The position numbers were made by a program, and so were the translations under genes. A DNA stretch of 64,000 nt from Isoetes taiwanensis (Eukaryota > Streptophyta > Lycopodiopsida > Isoetales > Isoetaceae), in the NCBI GenBank assembly GCA_021234155.1, contig JAJEKV010000091.1:496001-560000 (forward strand). Reading direction: 5' to 3'. Each line of letters starts with the position of its first letter. Position 1 is the first letter of the stretch. This document shows positions 43,662 to 53,069 of the stretch, piece after piece. The notes below the pieces were generated by a model. The model worked only from the letters and a program-made list of their open reading frames with translations, searched no databases and was not told where the DNA came from.

Positions 43662-44932
43662 CTACCCCTCTACATATTCTCGGCGAATCAAGTCTTCAAG
43701 CTTACCGCCGGGAGCGGGGTTGATAGCATCGTTGATGGTGCGGCCTTGAGATTGGCGCATAAAATCTGGATAGTGCTTCTCAAGGTCTGTTTCCATCACC
43801 CATGTAGCATCCTCCACCGGCAAGTGCTTCCACTTGACCAGGTATTGCAACTTTTGAGTCCTCCGAAACGTTTATAAGCCCGGTCAAGGAGAGCTTCAGG
43901 CACTATCTCGAGCTGCTCCTCATCATTTCGAGGAGGGTTGGGGTTTCCAAAACCTCCTGATCGGGGTGTGTCTTTTTTGGAAGACTCACGTGGAAGACCT
44001 TGTGGATCTTCAAACGGGGCGGCAGATCCAAGCGATATGCCTGTTCTCCAATACGCTCGGTGATTTTGAATGGTCCCGCCCATCTGGGCGCTAACTTCTT
44101 GCAGTTACCAATTTTAAGCTTGGCTTGTTTTACCTTGATTTTAAGCCAAACCGATTAGCCCACTTGGAAGATTAGGTGGGGTTACAGGTTTATCCGCTAC
44201 ACTTTTTCCGGCTGACTCGTGCTAACAAGTAACCACCACGAACCTCTTCAACTAAGGCCTGCATTTCCAAAAGGAGTCATTTGGGAGACCTCCACTTTAG
44301 AAACAGGGTTATGCCAGGTGTCTGGAGTGAGGCATTGATAACCATAGTTTATCATGAAAGGAGACATTCTGGAAGACTCCTGTTTCATACTGTTATAGGC
44401 AAACTCAACGAGATAAATATAGTCAGCCCATTGGGATTGCTTACTCCACACATAACTTCGTAGCATATCCTCTATAATACGATTGGTACGCTCTGTTTGA
44501 CCATCCGTCTGAGGATGATAAGCTGTACTCATAGCAAGCTTGGTTTGTATGGTGGTGAAGAAATCTTTCCAAAATGCACTTACAAATTTGGGATCTCATG
44601 GGATACAATGACCCGTGGCATTCGCGTGCAACCCGAAGATCTCTTTTTGCAAAAAGCGTAGCAAAGATATCAAAGGCGGTGTTAGGTAATGCGACATGGC
44701 AAGAAATGAGCCATTTTGACAATTTGCGACCCGCGACCATTAACGCATCATATCCACGGAGAGTAATGGGAAGGCCCACTATAAAATCCATGGTTATCAC
44801 TTCCCACTTAGCGTTGGGCACATCCAAAGGTTGCAATTCTCCGAGTCCTTTAATTGTTCTCGCCTTGGTCTGGCCGACATACTTGACAATCGCTTCGTGT
44901 ACACAGCAATGTCCTTCTTCATCGAAGGCCAA
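43662..44932 (-). pseudogene. Integrase and chromodomain
   Basis: The integrase core appears as WEVITMDFIVGLPITLRGYD (first Asp), a degraded middle, then STAYHPQTDGQTERTNRIIE (catalytic Glu) and WADYIYLVEFAYNS. After a basic linker comes EDPQGLPRE-type sequence and a chromodomain, YLVKWKHLPVEDATWVMETD with LEKHYPDF, finishing near 43662. Frameshifts occur at about 44530, 44250 and 43850. The chromodomain marks the element as a chromovirus-type Metavirus; such domains read histone marks during integration. Confidence 0.9.
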
Positions 44933-45099
44933 AAATAACCGGAGCGGATTTTAAAGTAGGTCTTCATAAAACCGCATGTCCAGCTATAGGGTCAAGCAGC
45001 GTGTCATGGAGGATTAACTTACGCACCGGAAGTATGAGGTACACACAACTTGTCCTTGTGATACAACAAATTGCCCTCTTTCTTATATGACCGAAAGCG

Positions 45100-46461
45100 C
45101 CACGTTCTTTATCCGTATGCGTGCCTCCTTATTTAGACTACTCCAAATTTCATAGAACTCGTGATCGGTGGCTAAAGTTTGTTCTATCTGCTTTTACCAA
45201 ACTCACTTGTGAGTGTCGAAATCGCATTACAATGGGTTCGGGTTACCAAGGGATGGCGTGATAATGCATCCGCAACCACATTGTGCTTTCCAGTGCTTAT
45301 ACATGATCTCAAAATCATATTCTTCAAGAAATTCCATCCATCTCCTCTCGACGGAGGTTGAGATTGGGTTGGGTGGTCAAATATCTGGAGACTTTGGTGA
45401 TCTCAGTGTCCAACTGAAACCTTCTACCAAGGAGGTAGTGTCTCCATATTCGCAAAGCCTTGAACAACGACTAGCAATTCCCGGTCATGGGTAGGATATC
45501 GCTGTTACAGTCTCATTCATCTTCTTTGAATCATAAGCAATAACCCTCCCCTCCCCGCATTAGAACCCCACCAAGGTGGCAATTTTGTCGCATCTCAGGC
45601 CACTAGTTTATCCTTATCGATCGGGCAACGTGAGAACGGGTGCCGCCGGTTAAGGCATCTTTAAGCCTGGAAACTTCCCCCCTTAGTCTTCCTAGTGCTC
45701 CATCCAATCCTTCACCTTCTCATGCTTGGTAAGATTTGTAAGAGGGGCTGCAATCCTTGCAAAAATCCTTTACAAATTTTCGGTAATATCCTCTAATCCC
45801 AAGAAACTCGCGGACTTCTGAGACATTTCTGAATAGGCCATTCCCTTTGAGCCTCTATCTTTGCAGGATCTCAGAGCAATTCCCTCTGCTGAAATAATAT
45901 GACCCAAGTAATCAACCTTTGGAGTGGCAAACTTGCACTTAGAGAACTTGGCAAAAAGTCGATGACGCCTTAACTTTTGTAGAGCCAATTTAAGATGTTT
46001 CTCATGCTCTGTAGGGTCTTACTCAGATGAGAATGTCGCCAAAGAAAATAACAACAAAGTCATCCAAGTATTGTCCTGAAAACATCATTCATCAACCGCA
46101 TAAATGTTGCGGGGCATTAGTTAATCCGAAAGGCATAACGGTAAACTCATAATGCCCATATCTAGTGCGAAAAAGCGCATTTATGGATGTCTTCCTCTTT
46201 AATTTTATCCGATGGTATCCCGAAATAAGATCAATCTTTGAGAAATACTTGACCCCTTGCAACTGATCCATCGATCATCTCGCCTGGCAAAGCATAGTGA
46301 TTTTTGATAGTATGCTTGTTGAGTTGCCGATAATCAATACACATTCTCAAGGAGCCGTCCTTTTTCTTCACAAAAAGAATAGGGGCGCCAAAGGGCGAAA
46401 CGCTAGGTCGAATAAAACCTAGGTTTAGCAGCTCTTGAAGTTGTTTCTTAAGCTCTGCCAA
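45100..46461 (-). pseudogene. Reverse transcriptase and RNase H
   Basis: RT begins [40 protein letters not shown] (46461-46231). The active-site block near 46035-46065 reads FFGDIL where the family has F-x-DDIL, so one catalytic Asp is Gly. The thumb has FAKFSKCKFATPKVDYLGHI (45988-45770). RNase H is detectable only in pieces, ending at an NVVADALSR-like block near 45235. Stops and frame changes are many. Confidence 0.85.
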
Positions 46462-46470
46462 CTCGAAGAC

Positions 46471-46969
46471 TCATACCTGCACGGGCCTTGCTGGTGGGTT
46501 TAGTAACGGCTCTAAAGCTATCTCACATTCTACCCCTCTGAAAGGAGGAAGCTTCTGGATTTCGTCTGGGAAAAGATCGCTAAATTCATGGAGAATACTG
46601 GCAATCCCCCGTGGCAAGGTGTTGATTACTTGGTTTTGCTTAGCATCTGACTCAATGGAAGCAAGTCTAATAACGCAGAGGAGCTTTTGCTTGCGTATAG
46701 CTTTATCTAACTGTCGAATGGACATAGACTGCATGATAGGGTTGAATGGTTCACCTTTTATAGTTACGCTGGTTCCATTAGTCGCGTTGAAGGTAACTTC
46801 TCTCTTCTCGCAGCCTATGTTGGCTTTTGCAGATGCCAAGAATTCCATTCCAACAATGAGGTCGATTTTGCCAATATCCATTAACTTTCGGCACCCATAG
46901 CAACCGGTGCGCGGGTAACCGTGATCTTAAGGTTGATGCGACGACCATGAGTATGTCTAACCTTACCAT
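46471..46969 (-). pseudogene. Aspartic protease C-terminus and RT leader
   Basis: DLIVGMEFLASAKANIGCEK is the C-terminal flap/helix part of a retroviral-type protease (IxGMDFL pattern). It is followed by a linker and LHEFSDLFPDEIQKLPPFRG, the usual protease-RT boundary in Ty3 elements. The catalytic DTG-like site must lie upstream near 47050 but is not clear. Confidence 0.75.
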
Positions 46970-47269
46970 CGGCTAAAGTGACGGCTCCTCGGTGCGGACC
47001 TTAGGGTTTCCAGCCAGGGACCTGGGCCATTCTAGGAGAAGCAAAATTATGTGTACTCCCGTATCCATAAGAATTACAAAAGGCTTACTTTGCCTACTTG
47101 GCCTATGGTGGAAATGACAACAGTCGACTTTCAAAGATTGCCAGTTATAGCCGCAAGGATATGAGACGACCGAATGTACTCGGAGCCGCCCTCGTCGCCA
47201 GGTAATGTTGACTCAATATCGTCCCAAAGATTGGTCGGCCATGGCCACCGGGCGTACTGGGTAACATAT

Positions 47270-48010
47270 GGGCAATGCATGAAGTGTCCGTGCCTCATAC
47301 ACCTCAACATGCCTTATCTCTACAAGCACTGCTCTCCGCCTCTTTAGGAATGGACTGTAAGAGGTTTCAACTTCCTTACCAAAGATTGTTCTCGCTTATC
47401 CGGCGTTGTAAAAGCGACTTTCTTCTCCCGGGCTAATCGTAGTTCTCACCGAGAGGGCCCCGCACTTGGAGAACGGGGTTTGTAAGGTGTGGACGGCCGT
47501 GGCTGCGCGTAAGGAGCGGGGCGCGGATCTCGATTCCTTGGTATGTCCTCCTCGAGGCTCAATGCTTTAGCCTCGCCAGAATCGATTTCGGTCGATGGCC
47601 TTAACCATCCATTTGATCGATGGTGCCAAACCCTCAATATAGCCCTCCACCGCCTCTTTTCTCATTCATACCAGTACATACAGCCTCGTGCACATAAACT
47701 CATCCGTAAGCCTCAGACGGACATACTCTTCCTGCTCCAACCTCAGAAAGTCTGGATCTGTTGGCATTTATGTGCACGGGGGCACATAATGCGATTTGAA
47801 GGCCTTGGCAAACTTTCTGAAGTTGCATCTACTCCTGTCCCGGATGTTTGGCTCGCATAGCCCTTCCACCAAATACAGGCTCCGGTAAGGTTTGTGGTGG
47901 CAACCTTTCCTCCAATAGAATATCCTTCTATAAACCTGTCATGCCATAGGACTTCATTGCTTTTGTTTTTCCCCATAACTCCTTCATTTTGCGTTTGATG
48001 CCATGAAAAG
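47270..48010 (-). pseudogene. gag remnant
   Basis: Spread over several frames. Near 47880-47600 there is FRKFAKAFKSHYVPP, LRLEQEEYVRLRLTDEF, and EAVEGYIEGLAPSIKWMVKA, the usual gag alpha-helical region. Near 47560-47440 is a Pro/Arg-rich stretch, and near 47300 a degraded knuckle containing HGHFMHC. No intact frame remains. Confidence 0.6.
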
Positions 48011-48745
48011 ATTCGGCATTCAAGGTTATGATCTAGATTTCCCATCAAACCTTAAAAAATTTCCTATTCTTCCATATACTAGTTATGGTTATCATTAGAT
48101 ATCAAAGACGCCTTGCTACAAAAAGGTTTGACTCCTTATCTCGGCGCTTTGCATGGCCACCGGATGATCGCGGATGATTCGGATGACACCGAAGTGGCAG
48201 ACTTTGAGGAGGTGGCATCCGTAGAGGAGCTCCGTCGGCGTTTAGGGGGGGCCTCTTTCACAAGTCTTAGGCTGGTTTGTGGTGGGGACGGCCGCCGTAG
48301 GGCGGACTAGGCGTAACGGAGGCAACTCCGTCCGTCTTCTTGTACATGCCGTGGTGGGTTAGCATGCAACACATAGGCCTCAGAACTCGCCTAGTAGCTG
48401 TCTTTTCATTAGCATCAATTCTTGTTCGGTGTTAACCGACCGGGCGTTGAGGGTGTCTGCCAGGCGGCATTGCGTGCACCGTCTATATTAAACATACGAT
48501 GATATAAGAAAGAGTACGATAACAGTAAGTGTTATAACAAAGTCATTTTGGGTAGTATCGAGAAACACAAAGTGAACACGAAAAAGGACGGAAGATTCAA
48601 ATTACAAGCGAAATAACGGTTACATTAAAGAAGTTCATACGGAACACAGTTATAAACTTATAGTTATATAATACATAAAGGGGCCTGATACAGGCCATTT
48701 CCTTATTTCATACTGAACATAGGAACACAAAGTGGAGGATTCGGC
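48011..48745. other. Spacer between gag and ORF C
   Basis: GC-rich half (48150-48330) with short frames on both strands, then AT-rich DNA. No motif recognised. Confidence 0.4.
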
Positions 48746-49269
48746 TTAGGGGTTTGCAAAGGGATACATGACGGAATAGCGCACACTCTCACGCACAGCT
48801 CGGACGAGCTTGTAGCGTGCCCAAGCCTGGATGATAACGGGTTGATAATCCCAAGTGGGGCTAATGATGAGAAGGTTGAAAAGCCTCCATAGCGCGTAGA
48901 AGATTTGCCAGAGGTGATCATTGGCATCCTCGAAGGCTTCATGTCCGACATATTCCAAAGAGTCCCATGTGCGGCAGAGGGTCCATTTCAAATCATCAAA
49001 AGCCCGTTCTCGAGGAGGGTAACTATCGCCATCCCCTTGTCCGGATCATATGGTTCTTCCGCTCTCTGCAGATTCCCCATCTCGCTCTCCATTTTCTCGC
49101 TCCCGATACTTTCCGTTGCACCTTTGCCCGTAATCCCGTTCAGAGGTCCTTGGTCATCCCCGAATATCTGTTTCTGGATCCTCTCTTCGTATCCTCCAAT
49201 GTTTCTTCTCGCAAAACGGCGCGATGAGCATATAGTACCAAGAATTCCAAGAGATATAATGACGATCAT
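48746..49269 (-). CDS. ORF C: hydrophobic N-terminus, unknown
   Basis: ATG at 49269 opens MIVIISLGILGTICSSRRFA, a short hydrophobic segment followed by Arg residues, which could be a membrane anchor. Residues to about 90 are polar (GYEERIQKQIFGDDQGPLNG). After one frame change near 48990 the frame WDSLEYVGHEAFEDANDHLW, FYALWRLFNLLIISP continues to a stop at 48746. It lies between ORF B and gag on the coding strand of the retrotransposon. An envelope-like role is possible by position but unsupported by motifs. Confidence 0.4.
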
Positions 49270-49437
49270 GGAAGAGATCCATTCAAAATTATATTGGCAT
49301 TACATATTGATTGATACAATAGACGGTAATCATAAAGGATAACACATCACGAAAGTGATAACCATGGCTTAAGACATTGCCAATGAAAATTTTACGCTGA
49401 TTTCGAATGCAAAATACATAATACAATCATCTAGGAG

Positions 49438-49668
49438 CTAGGTCCCTCGCCTTCGGCCCATTGGCTGAGGAGGTGGACGATAACGCATCAAAGTGGCGCT
49501 TAGGGCTAGCGTAAAGGGCTGCTCGAGCTGCCGCCTCGTGGTAAGCAAGTAGCCAAAGGCGCCGCCACAAGGAGGCGATGTTAGCGCAGCCACCACCACG
49601 CCTCCCAATGCTGCTATAGCCAAATCTCTACGGACCGAGTAATAGTGGTGACACGATAATCAATCTTC
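49438..49668 (-). other. Possible extra ORF or ORF B tail
   Basis: A minus frame, LAIAALGGVVVAALTSPPCG, with LMRYRPPPQPMGRRR, ends at 49438. It has an alanine/valine-rich start and basic end. No ATG is in a good position; it may be the C-terminal part of ORF B after a frameshift. Confidence 0.3.
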
Positions 49669-50816
49669 TTATGGCCCGGCTGAAGTAGATATGGCTCTGA
49701 GCTTCCACCAAGAAGCTTCGTAAGATGGCCCTAAATTCTTGGAAAGAACAAAGACCTCTCCTTGGCGAAAAGTCGAGAGAAAGAATCGGGCCACATGGTT
49801 GCCCATTGCCCTAACTTGAGGGTTCATGGAGGTCTCAGCCTTCCTTCTCCAAGTCGATGGGGAGCTTCTCTTCTTCTTCTTCTTCCCTCTCATCCCTAAG
49901 GCTGACCTTGGTGTCCCAAAGGTCTTCCTCGTCTTGATTCCCCTCGCCCATAGTGATTTGCAGAGGCGGATCTCGAAGAAGAGACCGTGTCGGTGCCGCA
50001 AATTGCTCTTCTGGAGGTTGGGGGGTGTCAGCTAGCAAGTAATCTTGGCGGCGACGAAAGAGTCTCAACGGCTCTTGTTCCTCGCCCGATATGCCAATAG
50101 GCTCTCTACTGGTGTAGGTTGCACCACCGGTGTAGTGAAGTCGATGAAGTCATCTTGGCAATATTCTGCAAGATCATAGAGAACCTCTACTTTCCTGCGG
50201 CGGACCCCAGTAAGAACATTGTACGCCCACATGATATCGTCAAGGATTAGGTACTCTTGGTTATTCAAGAGTACTATAGGAAGAAGGTTTAACCCTTCAA
50301 GTTTCAGGGCCTTCTGTCGGCTGGCAGGAGCTTCTGTAGCAAGTTCCTTCCATCTCACAAAATCCTCGCTCATCATCGACTTCGCCATCTTCGGGTCGAG
50401 GTAGAGGCGAGAAGAATGCTCAGCCAGAATCTCCTCATCCTCTATGTACTTGGTCCATAATAATGGCTGTCGAATCGGGCCTCAAAACAGGTTTCCCGAT
50501 CTATTGTGGCAATAGGGAGGTCAGTCCCTCGCCGTCTGATGCCCTTGATGACGTTACGGGCATGATCATCACCCCCTAACATCTGGTGTAAGGTGTGGAA
50601 GTCGAGGTAAAGCTGCTCATCGTCATCATTACCAACGCATGCAGGCACAATCTCCTCTCCATAGAACTGAAGGAAGGCAGAATAATCTGGGTGGGCCTGC
50701 ATGTTGGAGATAAGATCTACCTGCTGAAGCAGGTAGGGGTGAAGAAGATCAAAGGGAACCGCAGGGTCCCAATGCTCTCCGTCCACATACCACTGCTGCA
50801 GGGTTGGGCGAGCCAT
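49669..50816 (-). CDS. ORF B: accessory protein of unknown function
   Basis: ATG at 50816 (MARPTLQQWYVDGEHWDPAV) starts a protein with FDLLHPYLLQQVDLISNMQ, FLQFYGEEIVPACVGNDDDE and NVIKGIRRRGTDLPIATI. A frame change near 50450 leads to FVRWKELATEAPASRQKALK, ILDDIMWAYNVLTGVRRRKV and a stop at 50065. In a further frame an acidic run (DEREEEEEEKLPIDLEKE) follows, then another change to RAMGNHVARFFLSTFRQGEV, ending at 49669. It lies on the coding strand between ORF A and gag and has its own promoter-like upstream region. I recognise no domain. The acidic run could suit a histone-binding protein, but that is speculation. Confidence 0.55.
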
Positions 50817-50960
50817 GAGGAGTGAAGGCGCAAAGGAGGAGGAAGAAGGCGCTGGAACAAGAAGGAAAAATGAAACCCTAATGGCCAAAAAGGGGTTTTA
50901 TACTTTTTGGCACGTTTCCCAAAATTATTATTAAAATTTTTATTTACTTAATATTATATT
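50817..50960 (-). promoter_or_regulatory. Internal promoter of ORF B (TATA and telo-box)
   Basis: On the minus strand, TATAAAA (50902-50896) lies about 80 bp before the ORF B ATG, followed by a telo-box TTAGGGTTT (50881-50873) and a pyrimidine-rich leader. This layout is typical of plant genes for translation and histone functions and is not expected inside a retrotransposon's genomic RNA. Confidence 0.6.
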
Positions 50961-51062
50961 TCCAAAAAAAAATGTTTTTATATTCACAACCCCAAAAATG
51001 GGACTAGTACATGGATAAGTTACAAATTTTTTTTTTTACAACAGAAAAAGACGGTTGTGTCA
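50961..51062. other. AT-rich intergenic segment
   Basis: Lies between the H3 stop and the ORF B promoter. A run of T on the plus strand (51029-51037) is A on the coding strand. Confidence 0.5.
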
Positions 51063-51677
51063 TCACCTAAATTCCCCCCGGATCCTTCGTGCCAGCTGAA
51101 GGTCCTTGGGCATAATAGTGACCCTCTTCGCGTGTATGGCGCAAAGGTTAGCGTCGCTCAAAAGTTCAATAAGATACGCCTCGGCAGCTTCCTGTAAGGC
51201 AAGGATCGCAAAAGCTTGAAACCTTAGGTCGGTCTTGAAGTCCTGAGCAATCTCCCGTACAAGGCGCTGGAAGGGAAGCCGGCGGATCAATGGCTCGGTA
51301 GTCTTCTGATACTTACGTATCTCCCGAAGTGCTACCGTGCCCGGTCGAAACCTGTGGGGTTTCCGCGGCTTAAGGGTCGCCTTAAGCGACGGAATGGACT
51401 TGCCGCCTGTGTTAGGATGCCTTGTCCGCTCAACGATGTGCTCCCGTCTCTGAGCCGATGTCTTCTTGGCGATTGTTGCATCCTGCTGCAGTCGGGTCTT
51501 ATAGTGCACCCCACTCTTAATAGGCCGGGACTTTGTTCTCTTTAGTCTCCGATCACCTTGCCCGCCGGCCGCTGGCCTGCCCGATCGGTTAACGCCGGCG
51601 ATGGGGTTTTCCTGAGGATTAACATTCTGGACAACTCCTAGGTCCTGCTGGTGATCTTGCTGGCCCCCTCTTGATTC
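51063..51677 (-). CDS. Histone H3-like protein inside LTR retrotransposon (ORF A, C-terminal part)
   Basis: A core nucleosome histone fold. The frame is open from 51677 to the stop at 51063 (204 codons). The histone fold is almost canonical: [20 protein letters not shown] (alpha-N), [20 protein letters not shown] (alpha-1/loop 1), [20 protein letters not shown] (alpha-2) and [20 protein letters not shown] with RIRGEFR (loop 2/alpha-3). The tail is not canonical: it lacks ARTKQTARKS and retains only an NTGGKSIP piece resembling the K14 region. Loop 1 has no CENH3-type insertion, though [13 protein letters not shown] recalls CENH3. There is no in-frame ATG near the H3 tail, and the frame runs back into a Gln-rich linker. 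The frame upstream lines up with the N-domain ORF, suggesting a fusion. No stop or frameshift occurs in the H3 region, unlike gag and pol. Confidence 0.93.
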   Translation of the reverse strand, partial: ESRGGQQDHQQDLGVVQNVNPQENPIAGVNRSGRPAAGGQGDRRLKRTKSRPIKSGVHYKTRLQQDATIAKKTSAQRREHIVERTRHPNTGGKSIPSLKATLKPRKPHRFRPGTVALREIRKYQKTTEPLIRRLPFQRLVREIAQDFKTDLRFQAFAILALQEAAEAYLIELLSDANLCAIHAKRVTIMPKDLQLARRIRGEFR

Positions 51678-52360
51678 TCACTCTGCTGGCTATGAAGGTC
51701 CCCCCCTTCCTCTTGGAGCCGCTCTCTCTCTTCCTCCCTGGCCTCCTTGTCCGTGGCGCATTTGTATCTGTAGAGCAATCTCGATGGTAATTAAACAATG
51801 CCAGAGCTCGTGATGTCCTCCTCCTGCACGGATTCCAGGTGGCCTTGACTAAACCTTGGCGGGACATTCTCAAAGATAAAGTTGTTAAGGTCTTCATTCC
51901 AAGAGAAGGTAGGAAGATTAAAGTATTCCCGGTACGTAAGTATACGACCTTTCCCCAAGTAATAAAAACGTTCCATTCTTATGTCTGGTGGAGCACTGGC
52001 TATCTGGTGTAAGTCTTCCACTCTCGCAAGATGCATGATCCTCTGGGCTTCATTCCGACTAAGCTCTGCAGGGTCGTCATCTGGTCCTGGCGAGGGATAA
52101 AACTTAACCACAGCCCATGCATGGTCCGGCTGCTCCACGAGAGTGTAATCCTGACCGGCTTCATTCAACTTGAGGAGGAAGCGCTCGTTGAAGTGGAAGA
52201 TAGGGTAGGGGACTCGTCGGCCCTCGACAAAGTGCTTGACAAAAAGGTTAAGAATGGTATCTATCATAGGGTCTTCCTCAGCAAGATGCTCGACTAGGAC
52301 GGCAAATAACTGGGACACGCTCAACTTCTTCAAATCCACGGTTAACTTGAAGCGCGGCAT
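51678..52360 (-). CDS. ORF A N-terminal domain, unknown
   Basis: ATG at 52360 begins MPRFKLTVDLKKLSVSQLFA. About 188 codons run to a TAA at 51791, including LVEHLAEEDPMIDTILNLFV, FHFNERFLLKLNEAGQDYTL, RMERFYYLGKGRILTYREYF and LPTFSWNEDLNNFIFENVPP. After the TAA the same frame stays open for ~40 codons with a Glu/Gln-rich linker (DKEAREEERERLQEEGGDLH). Then a one-base shift at a run of five G (51664-51668) enters the H3 frame. This suggests one protein: N-domain, linker, H3. I recognise no domain. It is intact apart from the TAA. Confidence 0.65.
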
Positions 52361-53053
52361 GGCTATACTAACAAAGAACAGCAAGGAAGGAGGAAGGTGA
52401 GGCGCTCAAGCAAGACGGGTCGGCGCTAAGAAGTAAGTAAGGGCATCGAGGGGTAGGGCAGATGCAAGGGAGGCGTGGAGGTCGGCTATGGCAGATTTGG
52501 AGCTTAGGTCCGGCGGCTATGGCGGAAAAGGGTGTTCAGAGAAAACACACGCCCGAAAAGATATTTCAAAATTCAAATTTTAACTTTTAACTTTTTATTA
52601 ATTTTTTCAAAAAAAATATTTTTTTTTTTTAAAAAAAAAATTTCAAACAGGCGCGTATAAAATACGCGTGACCGTATGGGGCGCTGACGTGTTTATACGC
52701 GTTTTATTTTCAAAAAGAAACACCCTCGGATACCTCGGCGCCCCTTTTTGTTTTTCGGCGGCCTGTTGTCCGTTTTGCCTCGGGAGACGTGCCCCCTAGG
52801 GTATTTGAGAGGTGCCCGATCCATTGGAGCCGTTTTTGCCTTCACCCGAGCTACCTACAAAAAGTTATGGCTCCTCGAAACTTGGGTCCTCCAGGCGGCC
52901 TAGACTTCCTTAGAATTTATAGTCTGTTACCTTAACCTAGCACTAAATCAAACATGAAAGACTTAAACAATCACTCTTGCTTAATTCTCTCTCCTAACTA
53001 CCGAACTAGCGAGTTAGGGTTTGTCGGTCACTATGATTTCGAAAATAAGAAAT
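52361..53053 (-). promoter_or_regulatory. ORF A leader and upstream region
   Basis: Between the PBS and the ORF A start. It contains A/T homopolymers (52560-52640), TATA-like words within ACGCGTATAAA repeated in both orientations (52651-52668 and 52691-52706), and a C-rich untranslated leader (52390-52540). It may hold the packaging region and a second internal promoter. Confidence 0.4.
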
Positions 53054-53068
53054 CACGGCTCGATACCA
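53054..53068 (-). other. Primer-binding site, initiator-Met-like
   Basis: TGGTATCGAGCCGTG on the minus strand, one base past the LTR, resembles the plant initiator methionine tRNA complement (TGGTATCAGAGC) with a one-base deletion. Confidence 0.75.
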
Positions 53069-53069
53069 C

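Noticed and set aside
44574-44954. Plus-strand ORF opposite integrase
   Set aside because: Antisense shadow of the integrase coding strand.
48113-48310. Plus-strand Asp/Glu-rich ORF
   Set aside because: It lies antisense in the leftward-reading retrotransposon with no second support.
51063-51509. Host histone H3 gene next to, not inside, the retrotransposon
   Set aside because: Both LTRs, PBS, PPT and target duplication bracket it, and it shares orientation with gag and pol. I still cannot exclude later insertion into the element.
51063-51677. Naming the H3 as CENH3
   Set aside because: Loop 1 lacks the usual CENH3 length change and most residues match canonical H3; only part of alpha-2 looks CENH3-like.
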